From assembly GCF_023715445.1 (NCBI RefSeq), contig NZ_JAMBOD010000013.1, positions 1-49,033 of the forward strand: a stretch of DNA of 49,033 bases, read 5' to 3'. A program made the translations under genes and the position numbers. The stretch is from Fictibacillus nanhaiensis. Lineage in GTDB: Bacteria; Bacillota; Bacilli; Bacillales; Fictibacillaceae. Each line of letters opens with the position of its first letter. The stretch's first letter is position 1. Positions 33,473 through 42,408 of this stretch are shown here, piece after piece. The notes under the pieces were generated by a model. It was not told the DNA's origin and searched no databases. It saw nothing but the letters and a program-made list of their open reading frames with translations.

Positions 33473-33693
33473 TTATAAATCCTTTTGGAACTCCTCTTGT
33501 GGTACTTCATATGTTCAATCTCTTTTTTTACATCCCATACAACTCTTTCTCCCAATAATCAAACTAATCTGAAGAAAGCTAATGGCGTCATTTAAATTTA
33601 AAACTGTTCAATAGACAGGGGATATAAGGAGGTGATTTACCAAAATCGGGATTTTTTGTAACAAATCAATCAAATCACTTTGGAGGTGTACGT

Positions 33694-35367
33694 ATGAAAA
33701 AGGTTTTAAGCAGTATTTTTACATTGATACTGGTATTTGGCTTAGCTATACCCGCATACGGGTCAGGAGGGAACGACCAATCAAGACATCAAGTACTGCA
33801 GAATATTGTAAATGAACAAGACAAGAAAGCACGGATTTTATGGTATGACCTTTCTGCCAATCTGTTCAGATTGAATACGCCAAAAAAAGTAAGAGAAATC
33901 GTTAAAAAGACAGCAGATGCTCATTTTGACACGATTGTCCTGGATGTAAAAAATTCAACTGGTTTTGTACCATACAAAAGTAAATTAGCTCCTCATATCA
34001 GTACTTCTAAAATACCAAGCTATCAAGGCTACCCGGCAGACTACGATCTGTTGCAAACCGTGATAGACGAAGCAAATAAATACGGAATAAAAGTACAAGC
34101 AGCGATCAATGTTTTTTCAGAGGGAAGCATACCCGATAAAGATGGACCAGCTTATGAACATCCAGAATGGCAGACTACATACTATCAAGCGGTTCAAAAG
34201 GTTAAAGCCCACAATGGAGAAACATTAGAGCTCACCAGCGTTAATTCTACTAGGCATGAAAATCATCTTGTACTTTACACCCCGACGCAATATGATGTCT
34301 CTCCAGCGAACCGGTGGGGAGCGGAAATCCAGGTAACAGACGGAATTGTAACAAAAATAGTGGATGGAGTTGTAAATCCGGAGTCCTTAATTATTCCTAA
34401 AAATGGCTACGTAGTGTCAGGACACGGAACTTCAAGACAATGGTTATTGGAAAATGTAAAAGTAGGCGATCCATTCAGCATTTCCGAAATGGAAACAAAA
34501 TTTGTCCGCGCCGAGGACTATAAGGCTGCTGAATCTACATTTGTAAACCCAATCCGTTCAGATGTACAAGCATATGAGTTAAGCATTATTAGCGAATTGC
34601 TCGATAACTATGAGATTGATGGAATCGTCCTTGACCGCGCAAGATATTCCAGTATATATGCAGATTTCAGTGACTTCTCACGGGAAAAATTTGAGGAGTA
34701 TATTGGTCAACAAGTACAAAACTGGCCGGCGGACATCTTTAAGATTGATTTTAAAAATAATGAGAGGGTCAATGTCCCTGGACCTTTATACCAAAAATGG
34801 ATTGAATGGCGTGCCGGGAATATTCAATCTTTCTTCCAAAAGGCTGAAAAATTAGTCCATAACAAAGAACCGAAAGCGTTTTTCAGCACGTATGTAGGTT
34901 CATGGTATCCGCTATATTACAGTGAAGGTGTAAACTGGGCAAGCAAAACCCATCACCCTGAATACGACTGGACTAGTCCTGATTATCACAAGAAAGGCTA
35001 TTCCGAAACGCTGGACTTTATCATGACAGGGAATTATTTTGAGGATGTTACAAAAGAAGAAGCGGTCGCGTCGGGCAATCCTGATTGGTACAGTGTAGAG
35101 GGTTCAGCTGATATCGTGATGGATGCCTTAAATGAGTCCACATTTAACTACGGCAGCCTGTTCGTTCTTCAGTATGCCGACGACCCAGAAAGATTCAGAC
35201 GTGCGATACAAATGGCCTTGAATAAAACTCACGGTCTAATGATCTTCGATTTGATTTATTTAGAAATGTATGATTGGTGGCATATTCTTGAACAGGAATT
35301 GCCATCTGAATCGAAATCTCCACACCATATCCCAGGTTTAATAAAAATGGTTCGCGAAGATCAGTAG
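33694..35367 (+). CDS. Secreted GHL10-like glycoside hydrolase with inserted module
   Basis: The 557-aa secreted protein has a signal peptide ending AYG near residue 23, and ATG 33694 follows TTGGAGGTGTACGT. The catalytic TIM barrel resembles the glycosyl hydrolase-like 10 family (DUF187; B. subtilis YngK): FDTIVLDVKNSTGFVPYKSK near the start, YGIKVQAAINVFSEG, and EIDGIVLDRARYSS around residue 306. Residues about 209-262 are an inserted small module (AEIQVTDGIVTKIVDGVVNP, then IPKNGYVVSGHG) that breaks the barrel and recurs in the next gene. The exact substrate is unknown; peptidoglycan or amino-sugar glycans are likely given the neighbour. A hairpin follows before the GH84 gene. Confidence 0.75.
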   Translation: MKKVLSSIFTLILVFGLAIPAYGSGGNDQSRHQVLQNIVNEQDKKARILWYDLSANLFRLNTPKKVREIVKKTADAHFDTIVLDVKNSTGFVPYKSKLAPHISTSKIPSYQGYPADYDLLQTVIDEANKYGIKVQAAINVFSEGSIPDKDGPAYEHPEWQTTYYQAVQKVKAHNGETLELTSVNSTRHENHLVLYTPTQYDVSPANRWGAEIQVTDGIVTKIVDGVVNPESLIIPKNGYVVSGHGTSRQWLLENVKVGDPFSISEMETKFVRAEDYKAAESTFVNPIRSDVQAYELSIISELLDNYEIDGIVLDRARYSSIYADFSDFSREKFEEYIGQQVQNWPADIFKIDFKNNERVNVPGPLYQKWIEWRAGNIQSFFQKAEKLVHNKEPKAFFSTYVGSWYPLYYSEGVNWASKTHHPEYDWTSPDYHKKGYSETLDFIMTGNYFEDVTKEEAVASGNPDWYSVEGSADIVMDALNESTFNYGSLFVLQYADDPERFRRAIQMALNKTHGLMIFDLIYLEMYDWWHILEQELPSESKSPHHIPGLIKMVREDQ

Positions 35368-35375
35368 TAATGAAT

Positions 35376-35417
35376 AGAGTACGGCAACGCGTCAAAGAGA
35401 CGCTACCGTACTCTTTG
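35376..35417 (+). terminator. Hairpin between the two glycosidase genes
   Basis: AGAGTACGG and CCGTACTCT form the outer stem, GCGTC/GACGC an inner one, followed by TTTG. The T tail is short, so partial read-through into the GH84 gene is possible. Confidence 0.7.
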
Positions 35418-35474
35418 TTAACGTAAGGAAGGCGTTTCGGATTCTAAAAACCGAATAGGAGGATTTTTGAGGTT

Positions 35475-38132
35475 ATGACGCTATTAAAATTAAGGTCAAG
35501 AAGTGCCCTTTTATGCATAACGTTTGTTTTGTTATTGTCGATTTTTTCATTCCCTGGTTTTTCGACTAAAGCATATGGCTCTATAAATAATACACCTCCT
35601 GTGGTCCAGCCGACACCACAATCTATAAAAGTAACTGGGAACGGATTCCCGCTGGGTCCTGTTGGGATTGTTTCAGGAGAAGGTACCGATAAAGCGGCAG
35701 TGAGAGAAGTAGAAAATTCTCTTAAGGCTTTCGGAGTGAAAACAATCATACATTTTTCTGACAACGAAAAGTCCACTGCACCAGTAACTGTTTTTGTAGG
35801 AGGGCCAAATGAAAATGCGGCTTCAAGTCAAATTCTCCAATCAATGGGTGTGAAAGGAACGGATGGCCTGCCTTCGGAAGGATATGTAATGGTATCTGGC
35901 CATGCAAAAGGAGAAGGGAAAAATATTGTTTTGGCTGGGAAGGATGCAACAGGGACGTTTTACGCTTCGAAAAGCTTCAGCCAATTGATTGAAACACATT
36001 CGGGCAATGCATGGATGCCAGAGGTAGAAGTACGGGATTTTCCGAAAATGCCAATCCGAGGAGTGATTGAAGGATTCTATGGTACCCCATGGACGCATGA
36101 AGCTAGACTCAATCAGCTTCAATTTTACGGGGACCATAAGATGAACACTTATGTTTATGCACCAAAGGATGATCCTTATCATCGCGACAAGTGGCGGCTT
36201 CCTTACCCTCAAAAGGACCTGAAGCGTTTAGGAAGTTTAGTAGGTGCTGCAAAGGAGCAGCATGTGAATTTTGTTTTTACTATTTCTCCAGGTTTGGATG
36301 TTTGTTATTCAAAAGAGAGCGAGCTTAAGCTGCTCATAGATAAAGCTCAGGCAATGTATGATTTAGGTGTTCGTGATTTTGCGATCCTGCTGGATGATAT
36401 CTTTCAGAATATGAATTGCCAGGAAGATGAGGAGCTGTTTGGTGATTCAGAAAGTCCGTTTGCGTCTGCACATGCATACCTGCTGAACAAATTTAACGAA
36501 CAGTTCGTTAGGAAGCATGGTGACATCAACCGGCTTATTACTGTTCCGACCGAATATTACCAGGCTGGGACCAGTCCTTATCGCAAAACCTTTGCAGACC
36601 AAGTGAACCCTGACATATTGGTGTACTGGACTGGAATTGGAATTGCCTCCAAACAAATTACAGAAGCGGACGCAGATTCAATTTCGAAGATTTTCAAGCA
36701 TGACCTATTAGTATGGGACAATTACCCTGTTAATGATTATGCCCGTAGCCGGCTTTTCCTGGCACCGCTCAGCAATAGGGGGAAAAATCTTACTGACAAT
36801 GGAGTTGCAGGTCTTACCGCAAACCCGATGGAAGAAGCGGAAGCCTCGAAGATATCGTTGTACACAGTCGCGGATTATACATGGAACCCGGAAGCGTACG
36901 ATCCCCAAAAATCATGGGAGAACAGCCTGCGAGAATTTGGCGGGAGCGGTTATGGACCACTGAGAAAATTTGCAGAGAATACGGTTTCGTCACCGATGGA
37001 CAGTGAGGAATCTCCAGTCCTGAAACAAAAAATATCAGCATTCTGGGAAGCGTTTGACCAGGGAGAAGGAAAAACAGAGGTGGAGGCGCTTCAAGCAGAG
37101 TTTCAGGCAATCGAGGATGCTCCATCAGAGCTTAGAAACACGCTCGAGAACAGAGCGTTCCTAGAAGAAACCCGGGCATGGCTTGATAAGACAGCCTACT
37201 ATGGAAAAACAGGAAAGATTGCCGTCCAAATGTTAGAGTCCCAGTTAAAGGGTGATAAAGAAAACACAGCCAAATACCGAGCCGAATTGGATCGGGCTGT
37301 AAAAAATGATACGACCACGTTAACGATTCCCGAAAACAGGCAGTCCTCAAGAAAACTGGATGGAATCAACAAGGCTAGGGGCGCAGCTGAGTTGATTCAA
37401 TATACAACTGAGTTTGGACAGCGTACAGGCACAAATATATGGGGCTACGAAATAACGGTTGTGGATGGCAGGGTTATTTCGGTTGGTGGCAACAATTCTG
37501 TAATCCCCGAAAATGGATATGTGTTAAGTGTCCATTCAGGAGGGGACGGCAAGTGGCTGGAGAATAACTCACTTGTTGGCGCAAGGGTAGAAATCAAGGA
37601 TCAGGTTGTAACCATTTATATTGATAAAGGTGAATATACAGTTCCTAATCTAAAAGAAATGGGTTCTGGTGTAATGAGAGCCTTCATTAATAAAGCAATT
37701 AAAACAAATGATCTTTGGCTGGGAAAAAGAGAAGGAGCCGGACCATTCTCCACATTGGGAGCATGGAGTGAATATACCCTTGAAAAAATGACAGATGGTG
37801 ACCCTTCCACGCTTTATTGGACCAATAGTGGTGCAAAAGAAGGTGATTACATTGGAGTTGATCTAGGAGTGGTGAAAAAAGTACAGAATATCGACCTATT
37901 AATGGCTTCGACAACCGGACCAGTCGCAAGGCCGAACGATTATATATACAATGGCAGCCTGGAAGTTTCAATGGATGGTACCAAATGGACGAAGCTGTCA
38001 GAATACATGAACCAGGCCGAAATCCACTTTGAGCCCACAGAAGCAATCGATGGGCGTTTTGTAAGATTTCGAGTTACAGTTGACCAGACCAGTTGGGCGC
38101 AAATTCGAGAATTTACTGTGACCGCTAATTAA
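35475..38132 (+). CDS. Secreted beta-N-acetylglucosaminidase, GH84, with discoidin domain
   Basis: The 885-aa secreted enzyme has a signal peptide at about 1-36. A GH84 N-terminal alpha/beta domain spans about 45-190. The catalytic barrel starts at RGVIEGFYGTPWTHEAR (about 195) and has the catalytic Asp pair in ILLDDIF (Asp307-Asp308). A helical domain follows. Residues about 657-710 are the small module also found in the gene upstream (YEITVVDGRVISVGG, then IPENGYVLSVHS). The C-terminus from about 755 is an F5/8-type (CBM32-like) sugar-binding domain. GH84 enzymes remove terminal N-acetylglucosamine by substrate-assisted catalysis. It likely acts with the GHL10-like enzyme on the same glycan. 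Confidence 0.9.
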   Translation: MTLLKLRSRSALLCITFVLLLSIFSFPGFSTKAYGSINNTPPVVQPTPQSIKVTGNGFPLGPVGIVSGEGTDKAAVREVENSLKAFGVKTIIHFSDNEKSTAPVTVFVGGPNENAASSQILQSMGVKGTDGLPSEGYVMVSGHAKGEGKNIVLAGKDATGTFYASKSFSQLIETHSGNAWMPEVEVRDFPKMPIRGVIEGFYGTPWTHEARLNQLQFYGDHKMNTYVYAPKDDPYHRDKWRLPYPQKDLKRLGSLVGAAKEQHVNFVFTISPGLDVCYSKESELKLLIDKAQAMYDLGVRDFAILLDDIFQNMNCQEDEELFGDSESPFASAHAYLLNKFNEQFVRKHGDINRLITVPTEYYQAGTSPYRKTFADQVNPDILVYWTGIGIASKQITEADADSISKIFKHDLLVWDNYPVNDYARSRLFLAPLSNRGKNLTDNGVAGLTANPMEEAEASKISLYTVADYTWNPEAYDPQKSWENSLREFGGSGYGPLRKFAENTVSSPMDSEESPVLKQKISAFWEAFDQGEGKTEVEALQAEFQAIEDAPSELRNTLENRAFLEETRAWLDKTAYYGKTGKIAVQMLESQLKGDKENTAKYRAELDRAVKNDTTTLTIPENRQSSRKLDGINKARGAAELIQYTTEFGQRTGTNIWGYEITVVDGRVISVGGNNSVIPENGYVLSVHSGGDGKWLENNSLVGARVEIKDQVVTIYIDKGEYTVPNLKEMGSGVMRAFINKAIKTNDLWLGKREGAGPFSTLGAWSEYTLEKMTDGDPSTLYWTNSGAKEGDYIGVDLGVVKKVQNIDLLMASTTGPVARPNDYIYNGSLEVSMDGTKWTKLSEYMNQAEIHFEPTEAIDGRFVRFRVTVDQTSWAQIREFTVTAN

Positions 38133-38147
38133 GAAATGAACTAAGTA

Positions 38148-38175
38148 GAAGGGACTCGATTGAGTTCCTTCTTTA
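38148..38175 (+). terminator. Terminator after the GH84 gene
   Basis: AGAAGGGACTC and GAGTTCCTTCT pair with one G-T, followed by TT. Confidence 0.8.
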
Positions 38176-38297
38176 ATTCAGATAATCTTTCAAAATAGTC
38201 GCTCCTTAATTTGTGCATTCATTTTTACATACATATTCTTGCAGGGTATGCGATCATTTTATCGAACGAATAACCGTAGAAAAAGGAGTGATAGATA

Positions 38298-39113
38298 ATG
38301 CCATATTGTCGTGTTAAAAAAGCAAACATCTATTATGAAGTAATCGGATCTGGGACACCGGTTGTTATGATTCACGGATTCACTTTGGACCACCGTGCGA
38401 TGAAAGGGTGTATGGAGCCGATATTCCAAGAAAGGACAGGATACAGAAGAATTTATCTTGACCTCCCTGGGATGGGTCTGACAAAGGATTATGATGAAGT
38501 AGGAAACACAGATGACATGTTGAAAACGGTCACTGATTTTATTGATGTCATATTACCGGATCAACCGTTCTTAATCATAGGCTATTCTTATGGTGGATAT
38601 CTGACAAGAGGTGTAATTGCAAATATGCCTGAACGAGTGTTAGGCGCAGCGTTTATTTGCCCGGTCATTATAGCCGATAAAACCAAGAGATCCTTACCAG
38701 AGCATAAGGTCATGCATAGGGATGAAGAGTTTATAGCTACTCTTAATGCTGAAGAGAAGGAATTCTATGAGAACTCTTTTGTGATGTTGAATCAAAACAA
38801 CTGGAACAGAGCGAAGGATGAACTCGTGGTAGGAATGAAAGTAGCCGATCAATCTTTCCTTGAAAAGATCCAAAAAGCATATGGTTATTCTTTTGCAATA
38901 GATGAAGGGACTTTCGAAAAGCCGAGTCTGTTTTTAGTTGGAAGACAAGATAATGTCACAGGATATAGTGATGCCTTTAACATATTAAAGAAGTATCCGA
39001 GAGCTACTTATACTGTATTAGACACTGCAGGGCATAACTTGCAGATTGAGCAGGCAGAATTAGTCAATGGACATATTAGTGAATGGTTGGAAAGAGTTTC
39101 AAGGTTTGTATAG
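38298..39113 (+). CDS. Alpha/beta hydrolase
   Basis: The 271-aa cytosolic protein has the full triad layout: oxyanion block MIHGFTLDHR, nucleophile elbow GYSYGG with Ser97, Asp in LVGRQDNVTGY (about 218), and His in DTAGHNLQIEQ (about 250). It has the size of single-domain esterases and C-C hydrolases. The start is set by AAAAAGGAGTGATAGATA. It is monocistronic between two terminators. The substrate is unknown. Confidence 0.85.
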   Translation: MPYCRVKKANIYYEVIGSGTPVVMIHGFTLDHRAMKGCMEPIFQERTGYRRIYLDLPGMGLTKDYDEVGNTDDMLKTVTDFIDVILPDQPFLIIGYSYGGYLTRGVIANMPERVLGAAFICPVIIADKTKRSLPEHKVMHRDEEFIATLNAEEKEFYENSFVMLNQNNWNRAKDELVVGMKVADQSFLEKIQKAYGYSFAIDEGTFEKPSLFLVGRQDNVTGYSDAFNILKKYPRATYTVLDTAGHNLQIEQAELVNGHISEWLERVSRFV

Positions 39114-39140
39114 AAGTTAATTTTAAATGTATATGACTTT

Positions 39141-39173
39141 AATCCTCTATTTTCGAAAAATAGAGGATTTTGT
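39141..39173 (+). terminator. Terminator after the alpha/beta hydrolase gene
   Basis: AATCCTCTATTTT pairs perfectly with AAAATAGAGGATT around CGA, with TTTG following. Confidence 0.85.
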
Positions 39174-39345
39174 CTTTATTTGTAAAACTATACTAAAAAT
39201 CCATTGAATAAAAATGATAGGTAAATTGATCTATTTAGGAGGAGGTTTAAAGATATTTTAGTAAAAAAGGTTTTGTTATAAAAAAGAGAGAAGTATTTAC
39301 TAGGGTGGATGAGAAGTCGATATAGGACTTTTAGGGGGGATCGAT

Positions 39346-41232
39346 ATGAAAGTAGGAGTAATATCACCATATCCAGAATTCACAAATTTGGTAAAAGATA
39401 TTTCAGTTGATATGGACGTTCCATTAATAGTCAAAGAAGGTGCGTTACAGCGCGGTTTAGCAGCAGCAAATCTTATGATAGAGAAAGAGAATGTAAGTGT
39501 TATTATTGCCAGAGGAGCCACAGCCGATTTATTAGAGAGTAAGTTAAGAATTCCAATCATCAAAATAACAGTTAATAATTTTGACCTACTTAAAACCTTC
39601 CAAGCTGCTAAACAAATTTCATCCCAAATCGTTTTTATCGACCATTATGAGAATTATTCATTGTATGATATTTCGTTTATTGAGAAGTTATATTCTGTAA
39701 AAATAGTATTAAAACAATACCAAGACGAACAAGAAATTTCTGATATAATGCATCAGATGAAACATCAAGGACAGCACAAAGTAATTGTCGGTACAGCGCA
39801 TTGTATGGAAAGAACAGCAAAGAAATTAGAATTGTCGTGTTTTGTTATTAAATCTACTAAAGAAGTTATGATAGATGCTTTACATAGAGCATTTGAAACT
39901 GCGCGTCTTTATGAGAGAGAGAAACTAAGACAAAATCATCTTCAAACTATTATTTCTCATGCATTTGATGGTGTTATTGCAACAGATGTCCAGGGTAACA
40001 TAAGTGTGTTTAATAATGTTGCAAGCGAGCTGCTGGATGTTAAAGCAAATGAACTAATCGGAAGAGAATTGAGGAAGTTACATCATCCAAAGCTAAAAAA
40101 GTTATATGGAGATGGTTCTGAAGTTAGAAAGAAGATTTCAAGTTTCGGAAATCAAAGATATGTAGTTAACAGAATTCCTTTAGAAGGCGAAAGCATAGTG
40201 ATTACATTTCAAGAAACCAATAAAGTTATTGAGCAAGATTCACAGTTAAGAAGAAACCTCCATAATAGAAGGTTTTACGCGAAATACACTTTTTCAGATA
40301 TTCTTTATCAAAGCGCGGAAATGGAACAAGTGATTGAAATAGCAAGATTCTACAGCAAAACGGATAAGAGTGTGTTAATTACGGGAGAAAGTGGGACAGG
40401 AAAAGAATTGTTCGCCCAAAGTATCCATAATGAAAGTAAGCGGAATAATGGACCTTTTGTTGCAATAAATTGTGCAGCACTTCCAAAAGATCTTCTTGAA
40501 AGTGAATTGTTTGGATATGAAGATGGAGCATTTACTGGGGCAAAAAAAGGTGGGAAGCCAGGGCTTTTTGAGATGGCACATGAAGGAACATTATTTTTAG
40601 ATGAAATTGGAGAGTTGCCAATTGATTTACAAGCTAGGCTTCTTCGTGTACTTCAAGAAAGAGAAGTAATGAGAATCGGCGGAGAAAAAATAATACCTAT
40701 TAATGTCCGAATTATTTCGGCTACCAATAAAGACCTTAAATCTTCTATAAAAGAGAATGCTTTTCGGGAAGATTTATACTTTAGATTAAATATATTACGA
40801 GTTATTATACCTCCGCTTAGAGACCGAAAAGAAGATCTCTTTGTGCTAGTTAATCATTTTTTACACAAAAATGGTGAAGTGGATTATATATATGATGATG
40901 ACTTTCTTGATTTTATTAAAAGTTACGATTGGCCAGGTAACGTCAGGGAATTAGAAAATGTTATTGAAAGAATAACAACAGTAGGAAAAGTTTCAAATGA
41001 TATGAAAAAGATATTACTAGACCATCCAATCGGTACTCTAAAACAGACAGAAAAGAAATATCATGGGAATGAAAGTATAGAATTAACATTAGGCACTTTA
41101 GAAGAAATGGAGAACCAGATTATTTATCATTTCCAAAAGTCATATCAAGGAAACAAGCAAGAAATGGCTGAAAAACTAGGATTAAGTCGCACAACACTTT
41201 GGAAAAAAATCAAAAAATTAGACATTCTGTAA
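39346..41232 (+). CDS. Sigma-54-dependent activator with PrpR N-terminal domain
   Basis: The 628-aa regulator begins with the PrpR_N ligand domain (about 1-180, MKVGVISPYPEFTNLVKDIS), followed by a PAS-like domain (about 205-300, AFDGVIATDVQGNISVFNNV). The sigma-54 AAA+ domain is complete: Walker A GESGTGKE near 346, the GAFTGA loop at 394-399 that touches sigma-54, Walker B LFLDEIGELP, and the Arg-finger region FREDLYFRLNILRV. The last 40 residues are a Fis-type helix-turn-helix (MAEKLGLSRTTLWKKIKKL). PrpR_N domains sense propionate or similar acyl metabolites. A -24/-12 promoter lies directly downstream, in front of a catabolic operon. ATG 39346 follows TTAGGGGGGATCGAT. Confidence 0.9.
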   Translation: MKVGVISPYPEFTNLVKDISVDMDVPLIVKEGALQRGLAAANLMIEKENVSVIIARGATADLLESKLRIPIIKITVNNFDLLKTFQAAKQISSQIVFIDHYENYSLYDISFIEKLYSVKIVLKQYQDEQEISDIMHQMKHQGQHKVIVGTAHCMERTAKKLELSCFVIKSTKEVMIDALHRAFETARLYEREKLRQNHLQTIISHAFDGVIATDVQGNISVFNNVASELLDVKANELIGRELRKLHHPKLKKLYGDGSEVRKKISSFGNQRYVVNRIPLEGESIVITFQETNKVIEQDSQLRRNLHNRRFYAKYTFSDILYQSAEMEQVIEIARFYSKTDKSVLITGESGTGKELFAQSIHNESKRNNGPFVAINCAALPKDLLESELFGYEDGAFTGAKKGGKPGLFEMAHEGTLFLDEIGELPIDLQARLLRVLQEREVMRIGGEKIIPINVRIISATNKDLKSSIKENAFREDLYFRLNILRVIIPPLRDRKEDLFVLVNHFLHKNGEVDYIYDDDFLDFIKSYDWPGNVRELENVIERITTVGKVSNDMKKILLDHPIGTLKQTEKKYHGNESIELTLGTLEEMENQIIYHFQKSYQGNKQEMAEKLGLSRTTLWKKIKKLDIL

Positions 41233-41247
41233 CTTTTGTTAACTTTT

Positions 41248-41299
41248 TAAACATCACGTTCATTATATAAACACAGAATGTTCCGAAAATTAACATCAC
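41248..41299 (+). repeat. Direct repeat upstream of the sigma-54 promoter, candidate activator site
   Basis: TAAACATCAC (41248-41257) and TTAACATCAC (41290-41299) are near-identical and 42 bases apart, at about 110 and 70 bases before the predicted start point. Upstream activating sites of sigma-54 activators usually lie at 80-150 bases, so these may be bound by the PrpR-type protein. Confidence 0.35.
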
Positions 41300-41330
41300 A
41301 AAAGTCTTCTCATTTGAGAAGGCTTTTTTA
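41300..41330 (+). terminator. Terminator of the sigma-54 activator gene
   Basis: AAAAGTCTTCTC and GAGAAGGCTTTT pair around ATTT, followed by more T. Confidence 0.85.
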
Positions 41331-41343
41331 AGCGATTTTTAAG

Positions 41344-41361
41344 TTGGCATAGAACTTGCAT
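41344..41361 (+). promoter_or_regulatory. Sigma-54 promoter (-24/-12)
   Basis: TTGGCATAGAACTTGCAT matches TGGCAYRNNNNTTGCW almost fully, with GG at 41346-41347 and GC at 41358-41359 separated by the required ten bases. It stands 37 bases before the crotonase start and right after the gene for a sigma-54 activator. Confidence 0.9.
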
Positions 41362-41398
41362 ATGAAATAAGTGTATTAAAAAAAATGGAGGGATTTTA

Positions 41399-42367
41399 AT
41401 GAATTCAGATCACTTTTTACATCCAACACAGCCAGGCGAAGCTAACTTTGAGAAAGTAAAGTATGAAAAAAAGGATATGGTTGCCACCATTACAATCAAC
41501 CGTCCGGAAGTTTATAACTGTTTAAACTTCCAGACATTAAGAGAAATGACAAGAGCATTCGAACTAGCATCTTGGGATGATGAAGTCGGAGTAGTTGTAT
41601 TAACAGGTGCTGGGGATAAAGCATTTTGTACGGGTGCAGATATGAAGGAACAAAACAATGATATTTTGGAACGTCCAAGGAACTATTGGAAATGGATGGG
41701 AGTATTCATTGAAGCACATGAAAAACTTATGAACATTGGAAAACCTACAATAGCTAGACTTAATGGGATTACTGTAGGTGGCGGAAATGAATTTAACATG
41801 AACTGTGATTTAGCTGTTATGGCAGATCATGCTTACATCAGACAAGTTGGAAACTCTCATGGAAGTGTAGCAGCTGGTGGAGCAACACAGTGGTTGCCAA
41901 TTATGGTGGGGGATCGCAGAGCAAGAGAGATTCTTTGGTTGAATGAAGAAATAAGTGCAGACAAAGCTCTTGAATGGGGATTAGTGAATGAAGTAGTTCC
42001 TATGAGTCAACTGGATGAAGCGGTAGATAGAATGGCGAAGAAATTATTAAATAAATTGCCTGAGTGTGTTCGTTATACAAAAGAACAAACAAATTATTGG
42101 AAGAAGATGTCTTTGAACCAGACGGTAGGACATGCCCGTGACTGGCTAACGGTTCATACAAGTGCATTTGAAACACATGAAGCAATGAGAGCCTTCAATG
42201 AGAAAAGAAAGCCTGATTACATGATGTTAAGAAACAGAGCTGCCAATGGAGATTCTTCTGAACATTTATGGGGTGCACCAATGGTTGAGTGTCATGAGTG
42301 CGGAACAAAGGATCTGCCAGAACACTTTAATCATTGTGGGAAATGTGGAAGTCCGTTAACAAAGTAA
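41399..42367 (+). CDS. Crotonase-family acyl-CoA hydratase/hydrolase with C-terminal zinc ribbon
   Basis: The 322-aa protein follows AATGGAGGGA. The crotonase fold is clear: VATITINRPEVYNCLN, then GAGDKAFCTGADMKEQN and PTIARLNGITVGGGNEFNMN (the two oxyanion-hole segments). The block HGSVAAGGATQWLPIMVGDR resembles ring-opening crotonases such as 2-ketocyclohexanecarboxyl-CoA hydrolase (BadI) and 6-oxocyclohexenecarbonyl-CoA hydrolase more than plain enoyl-CoA hydratases. After the fold, the last 30 residues form a zinc ribbon, CHECGTKDLPEHFNHCGKCG (CxxC-x12-CxxC), which is not usual for the family. It is the first gene under the sigma-54 promoter. The reaction is uncertain. Confidence 0.8.
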   Translation: MNSDHFLHPTQPGEANFEKVKYEKKDMVATITINRPEVYNCLNFQTLREMTRAFELASWDDEVGVVVLTGAGDKAFCTGADMKEQNNDILERPRNYWKWMGVFIEAHEKLMNIGKPTIARLNGITVGGGNEFNMNCDLAVMADHAYIRQVGNSHGSVAAGGATQWLPIMVGDRRAREILWLNEEISADKALEWGLVNEVVPMSQLDEAVDRMAKKLLNKLPECVRYTKEQTNYWKKMSLNQTVGHARDWLTVHTSAFETHEAMRAFNEKRKPDYMMLRNRAANGDSSEHLWGAPMVECHECGTKDLPEHFNHCGKCGSPLTK

Positions 42368-42408
42368 TGTAGTAAATATTACCAATTAATGTATAGGGGG
42401 TTATATGA

